Shown one piece after another: positions 32,027 to 41,161 of a DNA stretch of 64,000 nt. How positions within the stretch are numbered: position 1 is the first letter of the stretch; every line of letters starts with the position of its first letter. Origin of the DNA: Rhodospirillales bacterium URHD0017 (lineage in GTDB: Bacteria; Pseudomonadota; Alphaproteobacteria; Reyranellales; Reyranellaceae); contig FODP01000004.1 in the NCBI GenBank assembly GCA_900110395.1, forward strand, positions 216,951-280,950, given 5' to 3'. The notes under the pieces are model-generated. The model saw only the letters and a list, made by a program, of their open reading frames with translations, was not told where the DNA came from and did not search any database. Made by a program: the position numbers and the translations under genes.

Positions 32027-32599
32027 ATGGCATATCCTGTTCGAGATTTCCTCCCTGGTCGTCGTCTTGTCCTGGCCAGTGCTGCGGCCACATTCATTAG
32101 CGCAGCAACGGCCCGGGCTGAGATTTCCTCAGCCCTGATCAAGGGCTCGATGAAGCGCTTCAAGCTCACCACGCCGCCCAGGCCCGTGCCGGATCTCGAG
32201 TTCCTCGACGTCAACGACCAGCCGATAAGCTTGGCCGAACTCAACGGCCAGGCGCGATTGATCAACCTGTGGGCGACCTGGTGTGCGCCGTGCGTGAAGG
32301 AAATGCCCAGCCTCGACCGGCTGCAGGCCGAGATGCCGCGGGACAGGTTCCTGGTGATCCCGATCTCGCTCGACGGGCCCTCCAAGCCCAAGGTCGCGCC
32401 CTTCTACAAAGAGCAGAACCTGCTCAGTCTCCGCATCTTCTACGACAAGGGCCGCAAGGCGATGTCGACACTCGGGGTGACGCTGCTGCCGACATCCATA
32501 CTGGTCGATCCCGCCGGTCGCGAGCTGGGACGCCTGGAAGGCGACGCCGACTGGGACACGCCGGAAGGGCTCGCGTTGATGCGGGCGGCGATGAGCTGA
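32027..32599 (+). CDS. tlpA: TlpA-type membrane/periplasmic thioredoxin
   Basis: The 190-aa protein has an N-terminal export signal (LPGRRLVLASAAATFISAATARA, with twin Arg) and a thioredoxin fold with the redox motif WATWCAPCVKEMPSL (about 83-97) and the cis-Pro in VTLLPTSILVD. TlpA reduces periplasmic disulfides, for example during cytochrome oxidase assembly. Its gene is divergent from argH, as in many alphaproteobacteria. The SDR gene follows after 15 bp. AGGA lies nine bases before the ATG. Confidence 0.92.
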   Translation: MAYPVRDFLPGRRLVLASAAATFISAATARAEISSALIKGSMKRFKLTTPPRPVPDLEFLDVNDQPISLAELNGQARLINLWATWCAPCVKEMPSLDRLQAEMPRDRFLVIPISLDGPSKPKVAPFYKEQNLLSLRIFYDKGRKAMSTLGVTLLPTSILVDPAGRELGRLEGDADWDTPEGLALMRAAMS

Positions 32600-32614
32600 G
32601 GTCGAGGCCCCATC

Positions 32615-33328
32615 ATGACCGGTCCACTTGTCGTCGTTACAGGAGCGAGCTCCGGCATCGGCCTCGCCATCGCCCGCGCCTTCGCCAAGGAAGGCAACGC
32701 TCTGCTGCTGATCGCCCGTCACATGAAGCCGATCGGCGGGCTGCCGGCGGATCGCACCGTCTACGCGCAGGCTGATGTCGCCGATTACGCTCAGCTGGAG
32801 CGTGCCATCCGCGACGCCGAGGCGAAGTTCGGCAAGACAGCCTGCCTGATCAACAACGCCGGCATGGCCGATGCGCGCGCCTTCACCGACGTCGAGCCCG
32901 CAGCCTTCAGCCACGAGATCGACGTCAACCTGAAGGGCACGCTCAACGCCACCAAGGTCGTGCTCGGCGACATGACCGCCGCCAAGTCCGGCACCATCAT
33001 CAACATCAGCTCGGTCAGCGACCGCAAGACCAGCCCGGTAGCGGTGGGCTACACGGCCTCGAAGTACGCCGTCCGGGCCACCTCCGAATCGTTGCGCGAG
33101 GCGGTGGGCATGCAGGGCGTGCGCGTGATCAACGTGGCGCCGGCCTACATCAAGACCAACATCCATCAGGGCATGGGCATCAGCTTCGAGGAGTATTGCC
33201 GCCTGCTCGGCAATCCCGACTTCCTCTCGGCCGAAGAACTGGCCGGGGTCGTGCTCTACTGCTGGAAGCTGCCGCCCTCGATCTGCATCCGCGACATCGT
33301 AGTAGCGCCGACGCGTTCGGGTTTCTGA
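32615..33328 (+). CDS. Short-chain dehydrogenase/reductase
   Basis: The 237-aa protein has the classical SDR features: the Rossmann motif TGASSGIGLA (about 9-18), NNAGMAD, catalytic Ser in NISSVSDRKTS and YTASK (Tyr and Lys about 149-153). The coenzyme-binding loop has ARH rather than an acidic residue at the end of strand 2, which suggests NADP(H). The substrate cannot be inferred. It probably shares the tlpA transcript. Confidence 0.92.
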   Translation: MTGPLVVVTGASSGIGLAIARAFAKEGNALLLIARHMKPIGGLPADRTVYAQADVADYAQLERAIRDAEAKFGKTACLINNAGMADARAFTDVEPAAFSHEIDVNLKGTLNATKVVLGDMTAAKSGTIINISSVSDRKTSPVAVGYTASKYAVRATSESLREAVGMQGVRVINVAPAYIKTNIHQGMGISFEEYCRLLGNPDFLSAEELAGVVLYCWKLPPSICIRDIVVAPTRSGF

Positions 33329-33491
33329 TCTTGCCGGAGCGCGGACCTCCAGGTCCGCTCATGATCATTGCTGAGCGCGCGCACTCCAGTGGCGCTCATG
33401 GGCTGTTCGATCCCAAAGACGCGCCACAGAGTGGCGCGCTCGCGGCAAAGACGAAGACCATGAGCGGACCTGGAGGTCCGCGCTGCGGCAA
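33329..33491. repeat. Nested palindromic element (family E outside, family D inside)
   Basis: Outer arms 33329-33362 and 33458-33491 are complementary at 33 of 34 positions and contain GAGCGCGGACCTCCAGGTCC. The region between them holds a second inverted repeat with GCGCACTCCAGTGGCGC and GCGCCACAGAGTGGCGCGC, the unit of the 18459-18537 element. It fills the gap between the convergent SDR and M81 genes. The arrangement looks like one repeat family inserted into another. Confidence 0.85.
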
Positions 33492-33493
33492 GA

Positions 33494-34978
33494 CTACGGA
33501 AACTTCGGGTCGCCGTAGGGATAGAACTTCTTCAGGTCGACATTCTGATACGGCAGTCCCTCGAGCCGTACCGTACCGAGGAACGGTTCGACCGGCTCGA
33601 CCAGCAGGATCGTCCCGGCGAAGCCGCTGTCGTCGAAGCCGCGGCGGAAGTGCACGCGCGACTTGATGGCGAAGGCCTTGAAGGCCGACACGTCGAGACC
33701 GAGGGCGCTCAACGAGCCGGGCTCCATGACCTGCACGAGGTAGCGACTGAGAACCAGCACGTTGCCGCGGCCGAACTTCACGATGACCCAGAGCTGGCCC
33801 CTGCCTTCGACGGCGTTCACCACGGTGCCCTGAACACGAACCGGCGCCCCGGCCGATTCGTCGACCAGTCCGCCCACCTCCATGTCGAACGCATCGCCCG
33901 CCTTCACGCCCCGTGCGTTGAGCACGTCGATCGCCGCGGCATCGGCGATCGTCGCTATCAGCACGTCCGACAGGTCCTGCTCGATGACCTCCTTCAGGAT
34001 CCAAGTCGCCGAGCCCGAGCGGTCGCTGTGGTCAGCCAGCACCACCGGCGTGGCGCCGCTCGCCATGGCCTGCTTGGCGAGCGCCACGCCTTCGGGAATC
34101 GTATGCACCTTGGTCGAGCCGATCAGAGCCTTGCGTTGCCGCCAGGCGGCCCCTGCCATGTCGTCAGCGACGCGACGCGCCAGGCCGGGATCGCCATTGG
34201 TCATGACCTGGAAGGTCATGCCGACATCCGGCACGTCGGCGAAGGGAAAGCCGAAGAAGAAGTTCACATAGACGTCGGGCTCACGCGCCTCCCACGTCAA
34301 GGCGCGCTGCACCAGGTCCATCCACGGCGACGCGCCGGTCCATTGCAGCACGGTCGGCGAGATGATGGGCACGCGCTGGGTGACGGTGGCGGGCTTGTAG
34401 TCGCCACGGATCGCCCGCACCAGCATGCGCGCCGCACGCTCACCCTGCAGGTGGCTGTCGTAATGCGGGAAGTATTTCACCGTGAAGGCCATGTCGGCCT
34501 GGCGCAGGAACTCCTCGTCCTCATTACCGTGCGGATCGAAGGTGCCGACAATGAAGGCCTTGCTGCCGACCACCGCGCGCACACGCCGCGCGATGTCCGC
34601 CTCGGGCCGCGGCACGTCGCGCACGCCCATGGCGCCGTGCAGGCTGAGATAGACGCCGTCGTAGGGTCCCGTCGCCGTGATCTGGTCGATCATCCGACCG
34701 ACGAAGGTCTCGTAGGCCTCGCGGGTTATCCAGCCCGAGCCCGTACCGGTCTTGGGGAACAGCGGCGATTCGATGCCGACCAGTTCCACACCGTCGAACT
34801 CGCGCGCCACCTTCACGAAGCCGCCCATGTAGGACTTTGGCTCGTGCGCCAGCAGTGCCTCGCCCTTGGCAGGCGAGCCGTCGTAGACGAAGTCGTCGAA
34901 GGTGGTGTCGTTGCGCAGGAACGTCACCGTCTCATGGACGAAATACAGGACGGCAATGCGGATTGGCCGGCGGGCCAT
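33494..34978 (-). CDS. M81-family metallopeptidase (MlrC-like)
   Basis: The 494-aa protein matches the M81/MlrC family, first known from microcystin breakdown. It has the N-terminal RIAVLYFVHETVTF, the metal-binding SLHGAMG and DPHGNEDEEF, HYDSHLQGERAARML, and DHSDRSGSAT in the second domain. It may be a Zn-dependent amidohydrolase acting on small peptides or amides. I start it at 34978, where AAGGA lies seven bases upstream and the protein opens ARRPIRIAVLYF. An ATG 60 bp further upstream has no such support. Substrate unknown. Microcystin itself is unlikely to be the target. Confidence 0.88.
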   Translation of the reverse strand: MARRPIRIAVLYFVHETVTFLRNDTTFDDFVYDGSPAKGEALLAHEPKSYMGGFVKVAREFDGVELVGIESPLFPKTGTGSGWITREAYETFVGRMIDQITATGPYDGVYLSLHGAMGVRDVPRPEADIARRVRAVVGSKAFIVGTFDPHGNEDEEFLRQADMAFTVKYFPHYDSHLQGERAARMLVRAIRGDYKPATVTQRVPIISPTVLQWTGASPWMDLVQRALTWEAREPDVYVNFFFGFPFADVPDVGMTFQVMTNGDPGLARRVADDMAGAAWRQRKALIGSTKVHTIPEGVALAKQAMASGATPVVLADHSDRSGSATWILKEVIEQDLSDVLIATIADAAAIDVLNARGVKAGDAFDMEVGGLVDESAGAPVRVQGTVVNAVEGRGQLWVIVKFGRGNVLVLSRYLVQVMEPGSLSALGLDVSAFKAFAIKSRVHFRRGFDDSGFAGTILLVEPVEPFLGTVRLEGLPYQNVDLKKFYPYGDPKFP

Positions 34979-35069
34979 GGATTCTTCCTTACGCCAATGT
35001 AACTCGGCGAAGTCTCGCAGGGCGTCGGACGGAAACAAATGGCCAAAGAGTCACGTCGGGCATACCAGC

Positions 35070-36329
35070 TCAGCGGCAGTATTCGCGGATCGACGGCGCC
35101 AGCAAGGTCGCGAACAACTTCGATCCTGTCGGAGTGAAATGGCCCTGGTCACGAAAGCCGTCGTTCGCGAAACCGTCGACCGGCAGGGCAACGTAGGGAT
35201 CTCCGAGCGCCGCCGCCTCGCGCCGTGTGATCCCGTTCAGGTGCTGGATCAGCGGATAGACGTCCTTCTCCTTCAGAAGCGGCAGGTGTCCGGTGGTGTA
35301 GTCGCCCGTCAGCACGGCCTGGTTCATGAGCTGGCCGACCCACACCGTACGGATATTGCGCTGGCGATTGATGGCGGAGATGGTGGCGAGGTTTCGGGCG
35401 AAGATCGCGTCGGAGGCGGGATCGGGATCGGGGCTTACCGTTCCCTTCGGGTTCGTCGGTCGTATGGTATCGAAGGCCCGGCCCAACCAGCGGCTGACAA
35501 ACGTCGCCAGTGGCGAAATCGAATCATCGATATCGGTACGCCTTGCCCTGAAGGCATCGACCTGGTTGGGCATGTGGAAGTCGGCGTATCCGGGATCGAG
35601 ATTCTCCATGTGGGCGTTCCGGAGGTCGTTCCAGCCGACATAGTAGACTGAACAGGTCGGCGACACGCCGGCGGCACGCTCGTAGAAGGCGGTCTGGATG
35701 ACGTGCTCCGCTGTCGTATAAGCCCCCATGCCGTGATTGATCACGACGTAGCCGCCTCCCAGGCTTTCCTGCAGCCGGTCCGGCCAAGACTCACCGTCGT
35801 GCTGACCGCCATCGAAGGTCGTCGATCCGCCGAACAGAGCGACGACGATCTTGCCGCGAAGCTGCTCGGCCGTGCGCTCCGGTCCGCGCATCCGCTCCGA
35901 GTTGATGGGAGCCGTATGCCTGGCGTCTTCCTCGGAATTGGCGACCGGCAGCCCTTGCAGCAAGGGATGCCATGCGATCCGCAGCACGCCCCGGTGGTTG
36001 GCGGGGGCAAGCGTCTCGTAGGGCAGCAGACCGAACTTGGAAAGCACGAGGGAACCGAAGCCGATGCCCGCTTCAAGTGTGGCGAGCACCAACACGATGG
36101 AGGCAAGGCGCGGCAGCGGGGCAAGAACGATCACAACGGCGAGCAGCCCGACAACGTAGGCAACGTACCAGCTTCGCGGTGTTCCCGCCGCGATATGGCC
36201 ACGCAAGGCGAGATACAGGGAGGCGATCGCGACGAAGACAAGGAGTGCGAGAGCCGCCAGAACCAGCAATGTCCGCTCGAACCGATAGGGCCGCACCAGC
36301 CCGAGGTGTTGCAGTAGTCGACGCCGCAT
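35070..36329 (-). CDS. Membrane-anchored SGNH/GDSL-type hydrolase-like protein
   Basis: The 419-aa protein has three N-terminal hydrophobic helices (about 22-43, 55-74, 78-98) and then an SGNH-like domain. Its blocks are KIVVALFGGSTTFDG (GGS in place of GDS), VINHGMGAYTT, YVGWNDLRNAH (block III Asn) and RDQGHFTPTG (block V, Asp-x-x-His). SGNH enzymes on bacterial envelopes often add or remove acyl groups on glycans. It is clearly paralogous to the product of 39793-41064 (shared HPLLQ, GGSTT, NHG, YVGWNDLRNAH, SAINRQR). It is the last gene of the minus-strand glycan locus. Confidence 0.72.
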   Translation of the reverse strand: MRRRLLQHLGLVRPYRFERTLLVLAALALLVFVAIASLYLALRGHIAAGTPRSWYVAYVVGLLAVVIVLAPLPRLASIVLVLATLEAGIGFGSLVLSKFGLLPYETLAPANHRGVLRIAWHPLLQGLPVANSEEDARHTAPINSERMRGPERTAEQLRGKIVVALFGGSTTFDGGQHDGESWPDRLQESLGGGYVVINHGMGAYTTAEHVIQTAFYERAAGVSPTCSVYYVGWNDLRNAHMENLDPGYADFHMPNQVDAFRARRTDIDDSISPLATFVSRWLGRAFDTIRPTNPKGTVSPDPDPASDAIFARNLATISAINRQRNIRTVWVGQLMNQAVLTGDYTTGHLPLLKEKDVYPLIQHLNGITRREAAALGDPYVALPVDGFANDGFRDQGHFTPTGSKLFATLLAPSIREYCR

Positions 36330-36387
36330 CTCACGGGCACGCTAGAGAGTCTGCTCCGGCGAGGCAAGATTTGAGCGCAGGCATCGC

Positions 36388-37590
36388 CTATCGCGGGCAA
36401 GCCGCGAAGCGCGACGGATCGGCCATCCCAGCGATGATCGTCGACGCCAACAACCGGTTCAGTTGCGCCGTCGGATGGCCGTCTCCGGCAATATAGAAGT
36501 GGTCGATCGGTCCGGACGACACTTGCGGGAGCGAGCTGACGTCGATGAAGGACACGTTTGCCCGGCACAGCAGCGGCACCATCACATCCCTCGCTCCCGC
36601 GAGGTCGCCGCGCCACGTCTGGCCGGAAAAGTAGAGCACCAGGAGCTTCGCGCCATACTCGGCGGCCAGCTTCGACTTGATCTCGCGCAGTATCCGCACG
36701 AACCGATGGCGGTCGCCCTCCGAATCGGCAGAGATCGCATTCCACGCCAAGGCAACCAGCCGCGATCCCGCGAGAAGATTTCGCACGAATTTTGACGGGT
36801 GTTCGAATGTGCCTCGAAGCACGAGCCGGTCTCCCGTCTCCACTTCGTAGCGCGGACTGTGTCGCAGCCAGGACACCCGCCCGTTTGCACGCGACACATG
36901 GTCATCGACGATGGACAGGAGAGCCAGGGCGAATTTCTTGTGACCGCTGCGAGCGGGCTCACCGATTTCGAGCTGTCGCAGCACCTGGTGAATACCCAAA
37001 CCCGGTATGGCCAGGTTGACCGGCTGAAGCCTGCCCGCCGAGAGGTCTCTCAGGTAGAAGGCCAGCGTCTGATCATCGTTTATGCCGACACCGAAGTTGA
37101 ACGAGTCGCCGAGCATGAGCACCGGCGTTTCTCCGGCCGGGCCTGGAGGCAGGGTTCGAAAGCCATTGGCGTCCGTGGTGTAGAAGGCGTCGTAGATGGG
37201 CCGACCATCCTTCGTCAGCGACTGTCGGGAACGCCGGTTCGGGATCAGACGAACGCCGACTGTTTCATCGCGCGCGAACAGCGGCGGATCGGTCGTGCCG
37301 CCCTGCCCCGCCTGCATATCGGCAGCGTCGCGGCCAACGATGACACCTGCCATCAGGCTCGTCCGGAGCAGCATTTCGAGGGCGCCCCAGGCGAGAGAAA
37401 TCGACAGCAGCGCGAGCGATGCGTTCTGCACCTTCAAGGACGGCAGACAGGCGAGCCCCGCAAACCAGGCCGCAACGACCGCAATCCCCAGCATGACCGA
37501 CGAGGCCAGGTCTACGGAGGCCCAGAAGGCTGCCGCCGGAATCGCAAGCAGTAGACAAACTTTGAGAATGGCGACCCGGATGCGAGACAT
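36388..37590 (-). CDS. SGNH-like hydrolase with N-terminal membrane segment
   Basis: The 400-aa protein has an N-terminal hydrophobic block with two to three helices (about 7-68) and then an SGNH-like domain. That domain has block I TPVLMLGDSFNFGVGI (a good GDS motif), NLAIPGLGIHQVLR, and near the end FYIAGDGHPTAQLN (Asp-x-His for block V). It differs from the two flanking paralogues and is closer to alginate/glycan O-acetylation-type SGNH proteins in layout. A role in modifying an exported polysaccharide is inferred from neighbours. It follows a small secreted protein gene after 45 bp. Confidence 0.7.
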   Translation of the reverse strand: MSRIRVAILKVCLLLAIPAAAFWASVDLASSVMLGIAVVAAWFAGLACLPSLKVQNASLALLSISLAWGALEMLLRTSLMAGVIVGRDAADMQAGQGGTTDPPLFARDETVGVRLIPNRRSRQSLTKDGRPIYDAFYTTDANGFRTLPPGPAGETPVLMLGDSFNFGVGINDDQTLAFYLRDLSAGRLQPVNLAIPGLGIHQVLRQLEIGEPARSGHKKFALALLSIVDDHVSRANGRVSWLRHSPRYEVETGDRLVLRGTFEHPSKFVRNLLAGSRLVALAWNAISADSEGDRHRFVRILREIKSKLAAEYGAKLLVLYFSGQTWRGDLAGARDVMVPLLCRANVSFIDVSSLPQVSSGPIDHFYIAGDGHPTAQLNRLLASTIIAGMADPSRFAACPR

Positions 37591-37635
37591 CTCACTTCAT
37601 ACCAGCAATGCCCGGCGGGCACCGCTGGTCAGAGA

Positions 37636-38112
37636 TCAGCCACCGAGCTCGCAGTGCTTGCCCATCTCCTTGCACACCCGCAGCACGGCCTGCACCACAC
37701 GGGAGGCGGTCGAGCCCTCGGCGGGGCTGGCGGCATGGCCGGCGATGAGGAGTTGCGAGACGTCGTCGCTGAAGGGCACGACGTTCAAGGTCGCGGTGCG
37801 ATCGCCCTCGGCGATCTGGAGCCGGCGCTGGCCGGGATCCTGCATGATGACGCGGACCGAGTGGTTCTTGCGCGCAAGCTCGAGCGCCGTCGCGAACACC
37901 TTGTCGGCGGGTGCGTCGAGCAGCACGGTGGCGAAGTCGTAGCCCGGCCGGCCACCCTGCTGCTGGGCTTCCGCCATGTGCTGGATGCGGCCGATGGCCT
38001 TGCGGGCGACGAACACCCACTGCGCCTCGGCAGGGGCAACCGGCAAGACCGTTGCAGCGAGACCGACCAGCACGGCCAAGAGGACGGACAGATGCATTGC
38101 CTTCGACTTCAT
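37636..38112 (-). CDS. Small secreted protein of unknown function
   Basis: The 158-aa protein starts KSKAMHLSVLLAVLVGLAATVLPVAPAEA, a clear signal peptide. The mature region (QWVFVARKAIGRIQHM, VLLDAPADKVFATALELARKN, VIMQDPGQRRLQIAEGDRT) resembles small alpha/beta domains of periplasmic proteins but no family is certain. Two Cys near the C-terminus (VCKEMGKHCE) could form a disulfide. I chose the ATG at 38112 because upstream in-frame sequence is basic and lacks a signal. It lies inside the glycan locus. Confidence 0.65.
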   Translation of the reverse strand: MKSKAMHLSVLLAVLVGLAATVLPVAPAEAQWVFVARKAIGRIQHMAEAQQQGGRPGYDFATVLLDAPADKVFATALELARKNHSVRVIMQDPGQRRLQIAEGDRTATLNVVPFSDDVSQLLIAGHAASPAEGSTASRVVQAVLRVCKEMGKHCELGG

Positions 38113-38273
38113 GTTGCCCCGCCTTCGACGAAATTGATGCGGCCATTGTAACCGACGAGGCCATTGTGCCGTGCTCGCATTCAGCGCGCTCGCACGGCGC
38201 TCGATGATTTGGGCCTTCATCGCACGGGTGCTGGCGCGGCAATGTCGTCATGCTCAGATTCGACAGGGTACTT

Positions 38274-39806
38274 CTATCGGTCCGCCCGGCGCCTGAAGAT
38301 CAGCACGCGCCGCGTGAGCGCTTCATCGGCGATCCTGACCTCTTCATAGTCGCGTCTGATGATGTCGTTGAAGAGCCCGGTGATCCTGGTCGCCTGCTCC
38401 TCGAGGTAGTCGCGCTGTGCGACGATCAGAACAGGCTTCGGCGCGAAGGTCCTTCGGATCTCCTCGGCGACATCGATTCCGAAGGGAACGAAGCGTTCCT
38501 CCGAGATCTGCCATGAAAAAGCGAACCGGCCGGTCGGCGCGGTGTCGGAGAGAATGTAGATCTCGGGCGTGAGGTTCAGGACGTAGATCGGCGACCCTGC
38601 CGGCACCAGCCGCCTGACCTCCGCGGCGATTGCCCAGGCGGGATTGAGGATCGGCTGACGCAGTCGCTTCGAGAGGCTCCAGACATCGAGGAAAACGGGG
38701 AACGCGACCAGCGCCGCAACCACTCCGACACGCAACAACCGTCCGATGGCGTCGCTGCCGAGCCGATCGATGCCCAGCGCGGCCAGCAGGCTGAGGGGTG
38801 CCGCCAGCACGATGAAATAGTGGTCGAAGAAGTTCCCTGTATAGGTGGAGCTGAACACCACTCCCAGCAACCAGGCCAGCAGCAGCCAGTAAGGCACCGC
38901 GGCGCGAGCCGGCAAGCGCGCGATGGCGAGCCCGACCACGGCGACCAGCGAAATCGCGGCCGCCAGAATCAAGGGCGCCTGACCGTAGGCCGCCCGCACG
39001 ATCTCCTTCAGCGAGCCGATCGGGTCGGCCAGCCCGAAGGCGCTCTTGGCGTAGTAGGCGGGTGAGATGAAGTTCGCGAGCACCATCTCGTGGATGGCGC
39101 CGATGCGCCAGAACCAGGCGAAGACGAGCAGGGTCGGCAACAGGAAGGCGGCGATGAAGGCGGCGAACAGCTGCACGCCGTCGAGCAGGCGACGGCGCTC
39201 CGAGAGGACGACGAGGCCGAAGACCAGACCGAGGAAGGCCGTCTCCGGCGCCGTCAGGAACTTGATCTGCAGCGCCGCGCCCTGGATCAGGCCGAAGAGG
39301 AAGGCCACCTTGCGATGCTGCGCCATCTCGCCGGGCTGGCGGAGGTGGCTGCCCAGAAGCAGCATCGACCCGGTGCCGAAGACGATGAAGAAGTTCTCGG
39401 CGTTGGCGCCGTAGCCCTCGGCGACCAGCATGTAGGCCGGGAAGAGGATGGCGGCATAGAGGCCGGCCCGCGGCCTGCCGAACACCCACCCGCCGATCTT
39501 CGCCAGCAGCAAGGTGGTGGCGAGCACGGCCAGTGCGCTGGCAACGACGACGGCCGACACGCTGTTGCCCGACACCAGCATGATGGCGGCATAGATCAGG
39601 AAGATGCCGACGGGCTTGTAGTCCCAGATGTCGACGTAGAGATGCTGGCCTTTCAGCAGCTCAGCGCCGGCAATCATGTAGAAGCCTTCGTCCCAGCCGA
39701 ACGGATCGACGAACAGGAAAGGTGCGCGCAGCAGCGCCACCCACAGCACCACGCCGAACACGGTCCGACCGGTCAGGCGGAAGGCCTTGGCGTCAGCGGC
39801 AGGCAT
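38274..39806 (-). CDS. GT-C type membrane glycosyltransferase (PMT/ArnT-like)
   Basis: The 510-aa polytopic protein has about ten membrane helices. The first periplasmic loop carries the GT-C acidic pair in FGWDEGFYMIAGAELLKGQ and the following YVDIWDYKPVGIFL, characteristic of PMT/ArnT-type enzymes that use polyprenyl-phosphate sugars. A C-terminal soluble part (about 400-510) follows. The start at 39806 overlaps the end of the upstream SGNH-like gene by 14 bp. It is a candidate user of the polyprenyl-linked sugar made by the operon at 43-48.7 kb. Acceptor unknown. Confidence 0.82.
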   Translation of the reverse strand: MPAADAKAFRLTGRTVFGVVLWVALLRAPFLFVDPFGWDEGFYMIAGAELLKGQHLYVDIWDYKPVGIFLIYAAIMLVSGNSVSAVVVASALAVLATTLLLAKIGGWVFGRPRAGLYAAILFPAYMLVAEGYGANAENFFIVFGTGSMLLLGSHLRQPGEMAQHRKVAFLFGLIQGAALQIKFLTAPETAFLGLVFGLVVLSERRRLLDGVQLFAAFIAAFLLPTLLVFAWFWRIGAIHEMVLANFISPAYYAKSAFGLADPIGSLKEIVRAAYGQAPLILAAAISLVAVVGLAIARLPARAAVPYWLLLAWLLGVVFSSTYTGNFFDHYFIVLAAPLSLLAALGIDRLGSDAIGRLLRVGVVAALVAFPVFLDVWSLSKRLRQPILNPAWAIAAEVRRLVPAGSPIYVLNLTPEIYILSDTAPTGRFAFSWQISEERFVPFGIDVAEEIRRTFAPKPVLIVAQRDYLEEQATRITGLFNDIIRRDYEEVRIADEALTRRVLIFRRRADR

Positions 39807-41064
39807 CACGCACCGCGGGCGCCAACGCCTCGGCAAAGCGCTGCGCGCCCTGCGGCGAGAAATGCCCGTTGTCGACGAAGTCGCTGTCCTTGAACGAGGC
39901 GCCGGGCACGTCGATGTAGACGTCGCCCAGGCTGCGGGCGGTGGCGGCCAGCGCCCGATTGAACGTCTGCAGCAACGGCCAGACGTCCTTGTCGCGCACC
40001 AGCGGCACCCAGCCATAGAAGCCCTCGCCCGTCAGGCGGTCGGGGTTCACGAGCTGGCTGACCCAGATCGTCTTGACGCCGCGCTGGCGGTTGATGGCGG
40101 AGATCGACCGCACATTGCGCTCGAACAGGGCGATCAGGGCGGGATCGTCGCCGCTCTTGGGCTGGCTCCGGCGCCGCGGGTCCTCGTAGCGGACGGTGTC
40201 GCCGATCGCGCTGCCGAGTCGCATCAGCACGCTGAGCAGCGGCGAGAAGGTGAGGTCGGTGTCGTTCCACCGCCTGACCAGCAGGCCGTCGACCTGGCTC
40301 GGCAGATGGAAATCGGCATAGGCGGGATCGAGGTTGGGGATGTGGGCGTTGCGCAGGTCGTTCCAGCCGACATAGTAGATTGCGCAGCGCGGCGCCTTGC
40401 CAAACTTGTCCTGGTAGAACGCCGTCTGGATCAAGTGCTCGACCGTGGTGTAACCGGGCACGCCGTGATTGACGACGAAGAAGCGATCGCCGAGCGCCGC
40501 CGCCAAGCGGTCGGACCACGTATCGCCTTCGCTCACGCCGATATCGTAGGTCGTCGAGCCTCCGACAGTGGCCACGACGCTGCGCCCGTCGAGCTCTCCC
40601 GGCTTGGGATCGCGGCCGCGCGTACCTTGCGAGGAATGGTTGATCTTGACGCCCTTCAGGCTCGTCATGCTGAGCGAGGGGATCGGCACCGCCTGCAGCA
40701 GCGGATGCCATTGGAAGCGGTGCGGCTCGGTCTCGTCCGGCGGCAGCAGCAGCAGCACGGTGCTGATGCCGACCCGGTTCAGCGCATAGGTGCCGAAGCC
40801 CCAGGTGAGCTCGATCAGCATGAGGACCAGGACCGTGACCGCGAGCCGCGGCCAGCGCGCCAGCACGATCACCAGGGCAATGAGTGCAAAAAGATAGGCG
40901 AAATAGGCGCCGCGCGGGCTGGCGAGCACAAGCACGCCGCTCGCGACAAACCTGGCGGCGATCAGTGCGACGACGACGGCCGACAGGAGTGCAAGAAGTA
41001 CCGGGACCGCACGCTCGAACCGGAAGGGTCGCCGCAGGCCGACATGGTCGAGAAGGCGTTGCAT
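39793..41064 (-). CDS. Membrane-anchored SGNH/GDSL-type hydrolase-like protein (paralogue)
   Basis: The product is about 423 aa, with three N-terminal hydrophobic helices and then an SGNH-like domain (VVATVGGSTTYDI, VNHGVPGYTT, YVGWNDLRNAHIPNLDP, VDNGHFSPQG). It matches the 35070-36329 product over nearly its full length, including the first residues (QRLLDHVGLRRPFRFERA against RRRLLQHLGLVRPYRFERT). For that reason I choose the ATG at 41064 over one 57 bp upstream. A likely local duplication, now separated by three genes. Probable role: modification of an envelope glycan. Confidence 0.72.
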   Translation of the reverse strand: MQRLLDHVGLRRPFRFERAVPVLLALLSAVVVALIAARFVASGVLVLASPRGAYFAYLFALIALVIVLARWPRLAVTVLVLMLIELTWGFGTYALNRVGISTVLLLLPPDETEPHRFQWHPLLQAVPIPSLSMTSLKGVKINHSSQGTRGRDPKPGELDGRSVVATVGGSTTYDIGVSEGDTWSDRLAAALGDRFFVVNHGVPGYTTVEHLIQTAFYQDKFGKAPRCAIYYVGWNDLRNAHIPNLDPAYADFHLPSQVDGLLVRRWNDTDLTFSPLLSVLMRLGSAIGDTVRYEDPRRRSQPKSGDDPALIALFERNVRSISAINRQRGVKTIWVSQLVNPDRLTGEGFYGWVPLVRDKDVWPLLQTFNRALAATARSLGDVYIDVPGASFKDSDFVDNGHFSPQGAQRFAEALAPAVRDACR

Positions 41065-41161
41065 GTCGGGAGAGTCTGTTTTCCTTCGATCCGTCGTTGG
41101 CGGCTTTTCTACATGAGACACGCTCTGATGTCAGGGTTGCAAATTGCCGACGCTTGTCTCT

